A DNA stretch of 64,000 nt from Flavivirga sp. 57AJ16 (GCF_028736925.1 NZ_JAQZAT010000006.1:186001-250000); one strand, 5' to 3'; shown: positions 43,572 to 52,672, counted from the stretch's first letter. Numbers and translations are program-made. The notes: a model not told the origin generated them from the letters alone.

Positions 43572-43973
43572 TTATTTTTTAAGCAAATCTCGTATTTCTG
43601 TAAGCAAATCTTCTTGTGAAGGCCCTTTAGGTTCCTCAGGAGCTGCTTCTTCTTTTTTCTTCATTTTGTTGATGCCCTTAACAACCATGAACATCACAAA
43701 TGCAACGATGATAAAGTCTATGACATTAGTAGCAAATTCCCCTATTAATACCGCAACTTCTCCTTCAACTGTACCTTCGGCATTGGCAACCCCTTCTTTA
43801 ATGATCCATTTTACATCTTTGAAGTCCGATTTAAAAATCAATCCAATTAAAGGAGAAACAATACCTCCGGTAAAAGAGGTTACGACCTGTTTAAAGGCAG
43901 CACCCATTACAAAACCAACGGCAATATCTACCAAATTGCCTTTCATTGCAAACTCTTTGAATTCTTTAAGCAT
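43572..43973 (-). CDS. mscL: Large-conductance mechanosensitive channel
   Basis: 133 residues, the usual size. The amphipathic N-terminus and first helix (EFKEFAMKGNLVDIAVGFVM, then GAAFKQVV) are followed by the periplasmic loop (about 45-75), a second helix (FATNVIDFIIVAFVMFMVVK) and the cytoplasmic bundle (EEPKGPSQEDLLTEIRDLL). The pentamer opens under membrane tension and releases solutes on osmotic downshock. It is transcribed separately from asd, as shown by the terminator between them. Confidence 0.95.
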   Translation of the reverse strand: MLKEFKEFAMKGNLVDIAVGFVMGAAFKQVVTSFTGGIVSPLIGLIFKSDFKDVKWIIKEGVANAEGTVEGEVAVLIGEFATNVIDFIIVAFVMFMVVKGINKMKKKEEAAPEEPKGPSQEDLLTEIRDLLKK

Positions 43974-44032
43974 AATCTTTAAAATTTTTAGTTAGCGAAT
44001 ACTAAAATAGTTAAAAGTTTATATTTGTTAAG

Positions 44033-45142
44033 CTATTTATTAGAAAAAATGCGTTTAACCCTTTGTGAAACAGAGGTTATAAGTTCGTAGGAAATAGTGT
44101 TTGTCGTTTTTGCCCATTGTTCTGCGGTCGTGTCTTGTCCAAAAATAACAACCTCATCCCCTTCTTTGCAATCTATGTTGGTAATGTCGACCATGATCAT
44201 ATCCATACAAACATTACCAACAATAGGGGCTCTTTGTCCTTTTATGGTCACAAAGCCTTTTCCATGACCATATTGTCTACCAATGCCATCGGCATGGCCA
44301 ATGGGAAGTGTCGCTGTTTTTAAAAATGAATTAGATTTAAAAGCTCTGTTATATCCTACAGATTCCCCTTTTTCAATCTTATGAATTTGGGAAATAATGG
44401 TTTTTAAAGTAGCTATAGGTATTAAGTTTTTATTTTCTTTGTCAGAATTTCCAAACCCGTAAAGGCCAATACCACCTCTTACCATATCAAAATGTGCCTC
44501 AGGATAATTTAATATCCCCGAAGTATTGCACATGTGGAGCATAGGTTTGTAAGCTAGTTTGTCCATGAGGTTTTTAGAAATAGAACGAAAGCTTGTTATT
44601 TGATTTAGAGTGAATTCTTTTTCATTTAAATCTTCACTTGCAGCTAAATGGGAAAAAATAGATGTGACTCTTACGGTGTCTGTTTTGTTTATTTCCGAAA
44701 CGATATCATCAACATCATTTTCCCAAAAACCAAGTCGGTTTAAACCTGTATTGAATTTTATATGAACAGGATAATCACATTGTTTTTTTAATGTAGCTAT
44801 GTTGATAAATTCCTTTAAGATCTTTATGCTGTATAAACTTGGTTCTAAGGAATATGCTATTAATGTTTTTAAGTTTACGGCCTGCGGATGTAAAACCAAA
44901 ATAGGTTTTGTGATTCCAGCTTTACGTAACGCTACACCTTCATTTACATAGGCTACGGCAAAATAGTCGGCGCCTAATGTTTGCAAGTAACTTGCTATTT
45001 CGCAGGCATCACTGCCATAGCCGAAAGCCTTGACTACAGCTAAAAACTTGGTGTTTTTCCGGAGTTTTGATTTTAGATACTCAAAATTATGTTTAAGCGC
45101 TTTTAAATCAATTTCAAGTACCGTTTCTTGCGCTTTGGGCAT
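44033..45142 (-). CDS. alr: Alanine racemase
   Basis: 369 residues from ATG 45142, one base after the tdk stop. An upstream in-frame ATG at 45181 would overlap tdk and is less likely. The PLP-binding lysine is in FLAVVKAFGYGSDACEIAS, the second catalytic tyrosine in GESVGYNRAFKSNS, and the C-terminal barrel has VGNVCMDMIMVDITN. It makes D-alanine for peptidoglycan. The tight junction with tdk indicates cotranscription. Confidence 0.93.
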   Translation of the reverse strand: MPKAQETVLEIDLKALKHNFEYLKSKLRKNTKFLAVVKAFGYGSDACEIASYLQTLGADYFAVAYVNEGVALRKAGITKPILVLHPQAVNLKTLIAYSLEPSLYSIKILKEFINIATLKKQCDYPVHIKFNTGLNRLGFWENDVDDIVSEINKTDTVRVTSIFSHLAASEDLNEKEFTLNQITSFRSISKNLMDKLAYKPMLHMCNTSGILNYPEAHFDMVRGGIGLYGFGNSDKENKNLIPIATLKTIISQIHKIEKGESVGYNRAFKSNSFLKTATLPIGHADGIGRQYGHGKGFVTIKGQRAPIVGNVCMDMIMVDITNIDCKEGDEVVIFGQDTTAEQWAKTTNTISYELITSVSQRVKRIFSNK

Positions 45143-45143
45143 C

Positions 45144-45785
45144 TTAGGTATTGTTGGGTTTAGGGGGCACTTCTTCGGCATCGTTTACTTTCATATTTCT
45201 AACTTTATCGCGCATCATGGCCTTGTAATAAGCGGCCCTACTTAAGGGTTCATATTCATCGACTTCACCAAGAAGCACTAAATTATCGCTTTTGGCTTTG
45301 CGATAGCTGTATTGAGCTAAATTACCGGTTCGAGTGCAAACGGCATGTACTTTTGTAACATAATCTGCAGTTGCCATTAAAAAAGGCATAGGCCCGAAAG
45401 GGTTTCCTTTAAAATCCATATCAAGTCCGGCAACAATAACCCGAACACCTTTATTTGCCAAATCGTTACAGACCCGTACAATTTCATCATCAAAAAACTG
45501 AGCCTCATCGATACCTATAACATCACAACCATCGGCCAAAATAGGAATATTAGCGGCAGCAGGGACAGGTGTCGAACGAATTTCATTGGCATCGTGGGAG
45601 ACAACCATTTCTTCGTTGTAACGTACGTCAACAACAGGTTTAAAAATTTCTACTTTTTGTCTTGCAAATTGGGCACGTTTAAGCCTACGGATTAATTCTT
45701 CTGTTTTCCCAGAAAACATGGAACCACAGATAACTTCAATCCATCCAAATTGTTCTTTATGATTTACTGTATTTTCGAGAAACAT
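45144..45785 (-). CDS. tdk: Thymidine kinase (type II)
   Basis: 213 residues. The P-loop is in [20 protein letters not shown], the Walker B-like [15 protein letters not shown] holds the catalytic region, and [20 protein letters not shown] carries a zinc-ligand cysteine and the lasso substrate loop. It phosphorylates thymidine for salvage. The length is normal, with a proline-rich end ([10 protein letters not shown]). It leads the pair tdk-alr, a common flavobacterial order. Confidence 0.95.
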   Translation of the reverse strand: MFLENTVNHKEQFGWIEVICGSMFSGKTEELIRRLKRAQFARQKVEIFKPVVDVRYNEEMVVSHDANEIRSTPVPAAANIPILADGCDVIGIDEAQFFDDEIVRVCNDLANKGVRVIVAGLDMDFKGNPFGPMPFLMATADYVTKVHAVCTRTGNLAQYSYRKAKSDNLVLLGEVDEYEPLSRAAYYKAMMRDKVRNMKVNDAEEVPPKPNNT

Positions 45786-45892
45786 TTCGTAATTTTAGCA
45801 CTAAAACAAAGCAATTATTGGTTTGTATAAAGGTGGCGTAAATTTATTAAAAATCAAAAGCCAAAACAGCAATAATTTAAAAATTATAAACA

Positions 45893-46633
45893 ATGAAGAA
45901 GAAGTTAGAGTCGGAGCTCATTAGTATAGCGCATAGAATTCTCAAACTAAAAGGGAAAGAAGATATTATTAAGATGCATACAGAAGTAGCATCCCTTTAT
46001 GAAAAATTGTCGGTATTAAAGTTTGCTCACGAGAATTTTGAAGATGGTTTGCCCACAATTGGAAGTGACTCGTCCTTTTTTGGTATGCTAGATAAAGCAT
46101 TTAATAACAAGGTTAGTGATAATATCGAAATTGAAGATAAAATTTATATTAATCTTGATGAGGTCGAAGAGGACGATATTATGGAACCTGTTATAGAAAA
46201 GATTAAAGACATGGTAGCACAAATGCCTCATGAAACGCAGGAAGTTGATGCTATTTTTGAAGAAGCCCTTCCTAAGCAATACCATAAAACAGATTTGGAA
46301 GAAATTACAGAGGGGTTTAAGGACACCCCGATTTTTGAACCTGTTTCTAAAGTACAGAATAAAAAAGTAGATGAAAAAAAATCATTGAACGACAAATTAA
46401 AAACAGGCGGGTTTAACATTGGGCTTAATGATAAAATTGCTTTTATAAAACATTTATTCGATGGTAAAAATGAAGATTATGATCGTGTCGTTTCCCAGCT
46501 AAACACATCGGTTACTTTTGGTGAAGCAAAACGTTTAATTGAAGACATTATAAAGCCAGATTATAATAATTGGGTTAATAAAGAAGAGTTTGAGACACGG
46601 TTTATGCAAATTATAGAAAGTAAGTTTGAGTAA
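45893..46633 (+). CDS. Conserved Bacteroidota protein of unknown function
   Basis: 246 residues, soluble and strongly acidic. The N-terminal third is helical (LISIAHRILKLKGKEDIIKM), the middle is low-complexity and acidic (EVEEDDIMEPVIEKIKD), and the C-terminal 80 residues form the most conserved part (GFNIGLNDKIAFIKHLFDGK, EDYDRVVSQLNT). Proteins with this ending are widespread in Flavobacteriia and remain uncharacterised. The gene diverges from tdk and is followed by a broken DoxX gene and rsmI. Confidence 0.7.
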   Translation: MKKKLESELISIAHRILKLKGKEDIIKMHTEVASLYEKLSVLKFAHENFEDGLPTIGSDSSFFGMLDKAFNNKVSDNIEIEDKIYINLDEVEEDDIMEPVIEKIKDMVAQMPHETQEVDAIFEEALPKQYHKTDLEEITEGFKDTPIFEPVSKVQNKKVDEKKSLNDKLKTGGFNIGLNDKIAFIKHLFDGKNEDYDRVVSQLNTSVTFGEAKRLIEDIIKPDYNNWVNKEEFETRFMQIIESKFE

Positions 46634-46653
46634 AACGTACCGACCATAACCTG

Positions 46654-46882
46654 ATGAAAATAAACAAAATCTTATACTGGGCAAGCACTGTGCTTGTTAA
46701 TGAGATATTCTGCCTCTATGTACTTTACAAGCACAGAAATGGTTGAAGGTTTTTTCTTTGATATGGTATTGGCAACAGTAGCACATTATTATGCGGGACA
46801 TGGGCTTGTAGGCTTTTCATTTTATGGATTGGTATTAATTTTTCCATCTTATTTTTTAGGAAAACAAATTAGGGAACAATGA
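46654..46882 (+). pseudogene. DoxX-like membrane protein gene, frameshifted and internally deleted
   Basis: ATG 46654 reads MKINKILYWASTVLV, then leaves frame. The next frame continues with LMRYSASMYFTSTEMVEGFF and then FDMVLATVAHYYAGHG, and the end is LVLIFPSYFLGKQIREQ. Intact DoxX-like proteins of this type have about 120 residues and a stretch of some 45 residues between EMVEGFF and the FFFD helix. Here the two FF-rich points are joined, as expected for a deletion between short GGTTTTT-like repeats. With the base loss at about 46690 the gene has two lesions. Its end overlaps the rsmI start by 4 bases (ATGA). Confidence 0.65.
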
Positions 46883-47550
46883 GCAAAGTCTATATCGTAC
46901 CAACACCTATAGGAAACTTAAAGGATATTACTTTTAGGGCTGTTGAAGTTTTAAAGGAAGCTGATCTAATTCTTGCAGAGGATACGCGGACTTCTGGAAA
47001 ACTTTTAAAGCATTTTGAAATCACAACACCTATGCAATCACACCATATGCATAATGAGCATAAGACGGTAGAAAGTGTTGTTCATAAAATAAAAAGCGGA
47101 ACAATCGTAGCATTAATAAGTGATGCGGGAACACCCGCTATTTCCGATCCAGGGTTTTTATTGACCCGAGCGTGTATAGAAAATAATATTGAAGTGGACT
47201 GTCTTCCCGGAGCGACCGCGTTTGTACCGGCTTTGGTGAATTCCGGACTGCCAAACGATAAGTTTGTGTTTGAGGGTTTTTTGCCTGTTAAAAAAGGGAG
47301 GCAAACACGATTGCTGTTACTGGCAGAAGAAACCAGAACTATTATTTTTTATGAAAGCCCGCATAAATTAGTAAAAACACTTGGCCACTTTTGCGAATAT
47401 TTTGGTGAGGAAAGACAGGTATCAGTATCCAGGGAGCTCACAAAACTTTACGAAGAGACCATTAGAGGAACAGCCAAAGAAGTTTTAGAATATTATACTA
47501 ATAAACCACCAAAGGGAGAAATTGTGATTGTTGTGGGTGGTAAAAAATAA
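46879..47550 (+). CDS. rsmI: 16S rRNA (cytidine-1402-2'-O)-methyltransferase
   Basis: 223 residues. It has the tetrapyrrole-methylase fold with YIVPTPIGNLKDITFRAVEV at the SAM site, EDTRTSGKLLKHF, ALISDAGTPAISDPG, and GLPNDKFVFEGFLP. With RsmH it modifies C1402 in the ribosomal P-site. It is shorter than the E. coli enzyme because the C-terminal extension is missing, which is usual in Bacteroidota. The start overlaps the decayed DoxX gene, and hopJ follows after 6 bases. Confidence 0.95.
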   Translation: MSKVYIVPTPIGNLKDITFRAVEVLKEADLILAEDTRTSGKLLKHFEITTPMQSHHMHNEHKTVESVVHKIKSGTIVALISDAGTPAISDPGFLLTRACIENNIEVDCLPGATAFVPALVNSGLPNDKFVFEGFLPVKKGRQTRLLLLAEETRTIIFYESPHKLVKTLGHFCEYFGEERQVSVSRELTKLYEETIRGTAKEVLEYYTNKPPKGEIVIVVGGKK

Positions 47551-47556
47551 AATTTA

Positions 47557-47901
47557 ATGACAATAGAACTATTTAAAAACAAACTTAAAAACACTCCAAA
47601 AAGTATTGAATTTTCTGAAACAATGGCCGTTATTGAAGCAAATTACAATTTCTCACCAACGACATTTTTAAATGGAACATTACAGAATAAAAAAGGGGAG
47701 AATTCCGGTTCTTGCAAATTGTTTGCCTTTGCAAAAGCACAGCGTTTATCAAAAGAAGAAACTTTAGCGTGTTTTGGTAAGTTTTATTACGAAGAGGTAT
47801 TGAATGATCCTAACGGTTCTGGTCACCAGAACATTAGAAATTTTATAAAAACAGGTTTTGATGGTCTTTCTTTTAATGAAGAACCGCTGAGCGAAAAATA
47901 G
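47557..47901 (+). CDS. HopJ-family protein
   Basis: 114 residues. The whole protein matches the HopJ type III effector family: FSETMAVIEANYNFSPTTFL, GENSGSCKLFAFAKAQRLSK and LACFGKFYYEEVLNDPNGSG, then HQNIRNFIKTGFDGLSF. Despite its name the family is widespread in free-living bacteria without type III secretion, and its role is unknown. It sits in a run of three closely spaced genes (rsmI, hopJ, uracil-DNA glycosylase). Confidence 0.88.
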   Translation: MTIELFKNKLKNTPKSIEFSETMAVIEANYNFSPTTFLNGTLQNKKGENSGSCKLFAFAKAQRLSKEETLACFGKFYYEEVLNDPNGSGHQNIRNFIKTGFDGLSFNEEPLSEK

Positions 47902-47912
47902 ATTTTTATGTA

Positions 47913-48485
47913 GTGGACGACTTACTTCACAATATTAGGCAATGTACCATATGTTCAAAACATTTACCATGGGGCCCTCGCCCTGTCGTAACAGCACATC
48001 CTGCTGCTAAAATTGTTATTATTGGTCAAGCCCCTGGGACAAGGGTTCATAAAACAGGCATTCCTTGGGACGATCCGAGTGGCAGGCAATTACGAAAATG
48101 GCTACATGTTACAGACCAACAGTTTTATGATGAAACCAAAATAGCTTTAATTCCAATGGGTTTTTGCTACCCTGGAAAAGGAAAAACGGGCGATTTACCG
48201 CCTCGCCCTGAATGTGCCCCACAATGGCACGAACCATTATTGGATAAGTTACCAAATATTGAGTTGGTTATCTTAATAGGCATGTATTCCCAAAAATATT
48301 ATTTAAAAAAAGAAGCTAAGAAAACATTGACCGAAACAGTAGCGAATTATAGAGATTACTTGCCAAAGGGCTATTTGCCCCTGCCACATCCTTCACCAAG
48401 AAACCGCTTTTGGTTAACAAAGAACCCCTGGTTTGATATTGGGGTTTTACCTGAGTTGCAAACAAGGGTAAAACAATTGATTTAA
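47913..48485 (+). CDS. Uracil-DNA glycosylase family protein
   Basis: 190 residues from GTG 47913. Motif 1 is IVIIGQAPGTRVHKTGIPWD followed by DPSGRQLRKWL. Motif 2 is near LPLPHPSPRN, containing the DNA-inserting HPSPRN loop. Two cysteines (CTICSKH) at the N-terminus recall family 4/5 enzymes, but the four-cysteine iron-sulfur set is not complete. The GQAPG and HPS-RN pair indicates a uracil-excising or related glycosylase that acts in base-excision repair. The exact family is uncertain. Confidence 0.85.
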   Translation: MDDLLHNIRQCTICSKHLPWGPRPVVTAHPAAKIVIIGQAPGTRVHKTGIPWDDPSGRQLRKWLHVTDQQFYDETKIALIPMGFCYPGKGKTGDLPPRPECAPQWHEPLLDKLPNIELVILIGMYSQKYYLKKEAKKTLTETVANYRDYLPKGYLPLPHPSPRNRFWLTKNPWFDIGVLPELQTRVKQLI

Positions 48486-48489
48486 TTAT

Positions 48490-48538
48490 GAACTTATTTA
48501 AACTTTTTGGATTATAGCGAAAAAGTTTAAATGAGCTC
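48490..48538. repeat. Short internally deleted copy of the 160-bp palindromic element
   Basis: GAACTTATTTAAACTTTTT and AAAAAGTTTAAATGAGCTC are near-complements and flank only 11 bases (GGATTATAGCG). The arms match those of the copies at 31189 and 61389, but the interior is gone. Confidence 0.65.
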
Positions 48539-48554
48539 TATAAAAAAACAGTTA

Positions 48555-49337
48555 TTAAAGACTACTTATATATTCTCTGTATTTTGAGATTTCTCTAGGA
48601 TTAGTAGCAACATTAATACGTTTTATTTCTTCACCTTCTTCATTTAGCTCAACTAAATAAGTGTCATTTCCTTCATCTAACATCTGGAGGTAAATTTTCA
48701 TAGTGTTATCGTCATTATAAAATTTTACGCCTTCAAAATTATCATAATTAGATGATATTTGCTCCTTAAACACCTTACCGTTTTTAATGGATTGTGTAAT
48801 ATTTTTTCCGTTTTCAACAAACATTTTAGATTCAATGTCCCCTGTATCGTTATATGTTATTGAAGTGATGGGTTGATTATCTTTAAGTACAGACTCAGAA
48901 AGTATTTGACCGTTTTCAAAATATGATATAACTTTCCCGTTAAGTGCCCCGTTTTTATAATGACTTTCTTTTTTCACTTTTCCAGAAGGGAAATATGTAA
49001 TTTCTTCACCATGAAGTTTTCCGTTTTTATATGTGGAATGCATAAATTTCTCTCCATTTTGATGATAGAAAACATAATCGCCATATAAAAGACCTTCTTT
49101 AATATGAAACTCTTCCCATTTGGTTGTTTTATTACCAACGATGAAGTACCCATCCATAGGTTCTTTAGTACTGTTGTCCCTATAAATTTTCACATCATCA
49201 TAAGAGTCTACAAAATATGAGTTTCTTGGAATGTAATTCGGTATGCTGTGATCTTTGTTTGCTTTATTGTTGCAATTAAAAAAACTTAAGAGCGCACAAA
49301 ATAGGAGCATGCGAGCGGTTGTTGTAGGTAAATTCAT
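48555..49337 (-). CDS. YwqK/MORN-like repeat lipoprotein
   Basis: 260 residues with a lipoprotein signal ending LSFFNC. The mature part is a series of about 22-residue units of the form F-x-N/S-G-x-x(3)-S-x-Y-KNGxLxG, such as HQNGEKFMHSTYKNGKLHGE, FPSGKVKKESHYKNGALNGK and FENGQILSESVLKDNQ. Databases call these the antitoxin YwqK family or MORN-like. The antitoxin name does not fit an outer-envelope lipoprotein with no toxin nearby. A structural or binding role is more likely. Confidence 0.8.
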   Translation of the reverse strand: MNLPTTTARMLLFCALLSFFNCNNKANKDHSIPNYIPRNSYFVDSYDDVKIYRDNSTKEPMDGYFIVGNKTTKWEEFHIKEGLLYGDYVFYHQNGEKFMHSTYKNGKLHGEEITYFPSGKVKKESHYKNGALNGKVISYFENGQILSESVLKDNQPITSITYNDTGDIESKMFVENGKNITQSIKNGKVFKEQISSNYDNFEGVKFYNDDNTMKIYLQMLDEGNDTYLVELNEEGEEIKRINVATNPREISKYREYISSL

Positions 49338-49498
49338 TATTTTTGGGTTATAATAGTTGAGGCTAACATAAGTAATAATTGCCTAATCGCCAAGTGTTTA
49401 GTTGGAAATTATTTATGTTTCTAACCGTAGAACCTCCTATAAAATAAACCCAATAGATTAAATATCCGTTATTTAACCACTAAGCATTTATTTAAAAA

Positions 49499-50089
49499 TT
49501 ATTTGTGTTTACCTTTTTCCCAGCCATATTTTCCAAGGTGTTTTTCGCCACTTTCAACAGCACCATCTTCAATAGAAGTCCCCATAGAATCATTCCAACG
49601 GTTTAAGTACCCAAAAAGGGAAATAACACCTAACATTTCTACAATCTCACCTTCGTTCCAATGTTCATATAAACGTTTTTTAGTGTTTTCATCAACACCA
49701 TTTGGTATTAGGGAAGCTTGTAAAGAGAAGTCTAAAGCAGCACGTTCGGCCTCACTAAATGCAGGGTGTGTTCTATAGTCCCAAATATTATCCAACTGTT
49801 CTTGTTCGGCACCATAGCGTTCTGCTGCTCGAATGGCATGTGCTTGGCAGTATCTACAGCCCGTAGCGTTGCTACTTACCCAGGCAATCATACGTTTTAA
49901 GGCAGAGGTCACCCTGCCTTCGTTGGCCATAACGGCTTTATTCAAATTAATGAAAGCTTTACTTATGGCGGGCCGGTGTTGCATAGTAAGCACTGAATTT
50001 GGACAAAACCCAAGCGTTTCATTAAAGAATTCCGCAAGTTCTTTAGTTTCTAAATTGTGGTCTGCAGATAAAGGTGTCACTAAGGGCAT
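49499..50089 (-). CDS. Carboxymuconolactone decarboxylase-like/AhpD-type protein
   Basis: 196 residues. The redox motif is in ATGCRYCQAHAIRAAERYG (CxxC with the following His), typical of AhpD-like alkylhydroperoxidase proteins. Further segments are FCPNSVLTMQHRPAISKAFI and VEMLGVISLFGYLNRWNDSM. The all-helical fold usually forms homo-oligomers and reduces peroxides with a thiol partner. It is divergent from the OsmC gene at 50234, another thiol peroxide-handling protein, so the two may share a stress-related control region. Confidence 0.88.
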   Translation of the reverse strand: MPLVTPLSADHNLETKELAEFFNETLGFCPNSVLTMQHRPAISKAFINLNKAVMANEGRVTSALKRMIAWVSSNATGCRYCQAHAIRAAERYGAEQEQLDNIWDYRTHPAFSEAERAALDFSLQASLIPNGVDENTKKRLYEHWNEGEIVEMLGVISLFGYLNRWNDSMGTSIEDGAVESGEKHLGKYGWEKGKHK

Positions 50090-50233
50090 ATTTTTTATTT
50101 TTTAGTAGTATTTTTGAAGCAACAAGAAACATCAATTAAGATTATAGATCTCATCGCGATTTGAGCTGTTTAAGGATGTTGCTTGTAACCGGATTTTTTT
50201 AAATTTTACACAAGAAACAAAAAAAATTTAGAT

Positions 50234-50662
50234 ATGGCAGACAAAATTACCACGCAGTGGAAAGGAGATATGGTATTTGAATCAGACAATCCAAGGTGGC
50301 CATCAATAATGATGGATGCATCAAAAGATTTTGGAGGTACTAACTCGGGAATGGCTCCCAAGGCTATGATGTTATCGTCGCTTGCGGGATGTTCTGGATT
50401 GGATGTTATTTCCGTTTTAAATAAAATGAGAGTTAAAATAGATGATTTTAAAATGGTTGTAGAAGGAGAGCTTACAGACGAACACCCAAAATATTATCAC
50501 AAAGTCTCTGTCGATTACCATTTTTATGGAAAAGATTTGAATGAAAACAAAATAAAAACAGCAGTCGATCTGTCTGTCGAAAAATATTGCGGTGTTATGG
50601 AAATGTTTCGTCAGTTTGCCGAAATAAAAACAGACATACATTTTCATAATGAAGGCGATTAA
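50234..50662 (+). CDS. OsmC-family protein
   Basis: 142 residues. The two redox cysteines are in LSSLAGCSGLDVISVLNKM and VEKYCGVMEMFRQFAE, the diagnostic spacing of OsmC/Ohr proteins, which reduce organic hydroperoxides. The OsmC rather than Ohr branch is suggested by SLAGCSGLDV. The protein is complete. It is followed by a damaged palindromic element. Confidence 0.92.
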   Translation: MADKITTQWKGDMVFESDNPRWPSIMMDASKDFGGTNSGMAPKAMMLSSLAGCSGLDVISVLNKMRVKIDDFKMVVEGELTDEHPKYYHKVSVDYHFYGKDLNENKIKTAVDLSVEKYCGVMEMFRQFAEIKTDIHFHNEGD

Positions 50663-50663
50663 A

Positions 50664-50744
50664 TTTTTTGGATTGTAGTGAAAATTACCAGTTTCCTGCC
50701 TGCGTAGGCAGGTTTTAACCAATTGAAAAAGTTTAAACGGGTTC
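50664..50744. repeat. Degenerate copy of the 160-bp palindromic element
   Basis: TTTTTTGGATTGTAGTGAAAA resembles the loop side of the short copy at 48509, and GAAAAAGTTTAAACGGGTTC the right arm. A hairpin CCTGCCTGCGTAGGCAGG is inserted between them. The left arm is lost in the OsmC 3' end. Confidence 0.5.
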
Positions 50745-50761
50745 AATAAATAAAAGTTTAA

Positions 50762-52669
50762 ATGAATAAAATACATTTACTAATTACTGGCCTATTATTA
50801 AATAGTATTATAAGTTATGCACAACAAAAAACGCATGTGATTTCCCATAACCAAGAAACGATTGTTACAGACCCCTCAAAAGGGCGTAACAGTTATAAAC
50901 GATTTGCCGTTTTTCCTGATAAAACAAAGAAAATACGTAGTATTATTTTAAATCTAAAGTTTGAGTGCCCCGATAAGATGCGTTGTGCCGATTGGGATTA
51001 TGTAGACCATATTAAAGCCAGAAAGGAAAACGATTCTACAGTATACGAAATTGCCCGTATGTTAACACCTTACGGCGGTTTTTTTCAAAAAGATTGGGGA
51101 TTCGAATGGCGGGTAGATATTACCGACTTTAGTCAGATATTAAGAGAAACCGTAGAAATAGATTATATTCATACAGGGTATGAAGATAATAAAACCAGAG
51201 GCTGGAAAGTAACCGTAGATTTTGAAATAACTTATGGTAGCCCTGTTGCCAATCCAGTGGACATTCACAAAATTTATGACGGTAATTATAAATATGGATA
51301 TAAAGACGATCCTATTGAAAACCATTTAAAACCTGTAACCATAAAGGCAAACCCTAAAGCCAATTTCTCGAAAATTAAAATTCATCAAACAGGACATGGC
51401 ATGGATGCCAATGGTTGTGGTGAGTTTTGCAGCAAATACCGAGATATCGTGTTTAATGGAACGCTTGTAGATCACCAGGATCTATGGAAAAAATGTGGCG
51501 ATAACCCATTGTATCCTCAGGCAGGGACTTGGATTTTCGATCGTGCTAATTGGTGTCCTGGGTATTTGGTACAACCAGATGAAGTGTTTTTAAAGACCAA
51601 AGCCAATGAATCATTTTCTGTAGACATTAATATGGAACCCTATGAAACAGAAAACCCCAGTGCTTATGAGCTTTTAACGGCTTACGTTATAGAATACGGA
51701 GAAGTAAATGCGGCTAACGATGTCACCTTAGTAGATATTATCCAACCTTCAACACGTTTAGAACATAGTAGAAAAAACCCCATAGGGGGCTTACCTGTAA
51801 TACAGGTTAAAAATAATGGGAGCAAGCCATTAAAGAAAATGGACATAAAATATTTTATTGAAGGAGCGCGTGCTCAAAACTTTAAATGGACTGGCCATAT
51901 TTCTTTTGGTGAATCTGCAATTATTACACTCCCCACAGAGGTGTTCAGTAAAAAAGAATCTGCAAATTTTCATGTTGAATTACTAAAACCTAATGGAAAA
52001 AAAGATGCTTTTATAGCCGATAACAAACAGCAATCCGGTTATGTACGACCTAATATTTTGCCAGAAAATATTATTGTATATTATAAAACCAATAATAAAC
52101 CCGGTCAAAATATGTACAGCATCCAAGATAGTTTTGGAGATGTTTTTTTTAAAAAGGATAGTGTAGATATGAAACCCAATACGATTTATCAAGATACTAT
52201 TAAACTTAAAAAAGGAAATTATAGTTTTATGTTTAGTGACACTAAAGGCGATGGCTTAGAGTTTTGGTTTAAAGCAAAAGATGGCCGCGGTGAAGTAAAA
52301 TTATTAGATTCCTTAGGGAATGCCATAAAGCAATTTAGGTCAGATTTTGGAAGCCGTATCAACTATCATTTTTCGGTAAGAACAGATATGCCTTACGAGT
52401 TGGATAATATGCCATCCATAGCTGCTTTTCCAGCGAGAACAAATGGTCCTTTTACATTAGATTACTTTTCAAATAAACCCGCAAATGTAAAAGTCCTTAT
52501 TGTAGATCAAGAAGATGAAACGCAGATACTTGAAACACATTCTTATACCAATTTTGGTAGAGGGACTCTTAGTTTCGACCTGTCTTATTTACCTAAAAAG
52601 AGGTATTATGTTAAGGTATTTGTCGATGGAAAAGAAATGTATAAAAATCGTATTCGCTTAAAGGAATAA
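50762..52669 (+). CDS. Secreted PNGase F-like glycosidase
   Basis: 635 residues with a signal peptide (1-20, ending SYAQ). The first half matches the two eight-stranded domains of peptide-N-glycosidase F: FECPDKMRCADWDYVDHI (the substrate acid region near residue 75), HQTGHGMDANGCGEFCSKYR, then DLWKKCGDNPLYPQAGTWIF and DRANWCPGYLV. PNGase F cleaves the N-glycan amide bond from asparagine. The last 200 residues form additional strand-rich domains absent from the classical enzyme. No type IX sorting domain was recognised. It probably strips glycans from host or algal glycoproteins. It leads by 3 bases into recJ. Confidence 0.88.
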   Translation: MNKIHLLITGLLLNSIISYAQQKTHVISHNQETIVTDPSKGRNSYKRFAVFPDKTKKIRSIILNLKFECPDKMRCADWDYVDHIKARKENDSTVYEIARMLTPYGGFFQKDWGFEWRVDITDFSQILRETVEIDYIHTGYEDNKTRGWKVTVDFEITYGSPVANPVDIHKIYDGNYKYGYKDDPIENHLKPVTIKANPKANFSKIKIHQTGHGMDANGCGEFCSKYRDIVFNGTLVDHQDLWKKCGDNPLYPQAGTWIFDRANWCPGYLVQPDEVFLKTKANESFSVDINMEPYETENPSAYELLTAYVIEYGEVNAANDVTLVDIIQPSTRLEHSRKNPIGGLPVIQVKNNGSKPLKKMDIKYFIEGARAQNFKWTGHISFGESAIITLPTEVFSKKESANFHVELLKPNGKKDAFIADNKQQSGYVRPNILPENIIVYYKTNNKPGQNMYSIQDSFGDVFFKKDSVDMKPNTIYQDTIKLKKGNYSFMFSDTKGDGLEFWFKAKDGRGEVKLLDSLGNAIKQFRSDFGSRINYHFSVRTDMPYELDNMPSIAAFPARTNGPFTLDYFSNKPANVKVLIVDQEDETQILETHSYTNFGRGTLSFDLSYLPKKRYYVKVFVDGKEMYKNRIRLKE

Positions 52670-52672
52670 TAC

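Noticed and set aside
46694-46882. A separate 62-residue gene from TTG 46694
   Set aside because: Its sequence is the second half of a DoxX-like protein whose first part is in the preceding frame, so it was treated as part of the pseudogene.
48555-49337. Antitoxin YwqK as a functional antitoxin
   Set aside because: The protein is a lipoprotein with MORN-like repeats and has no toxin gene beside it.
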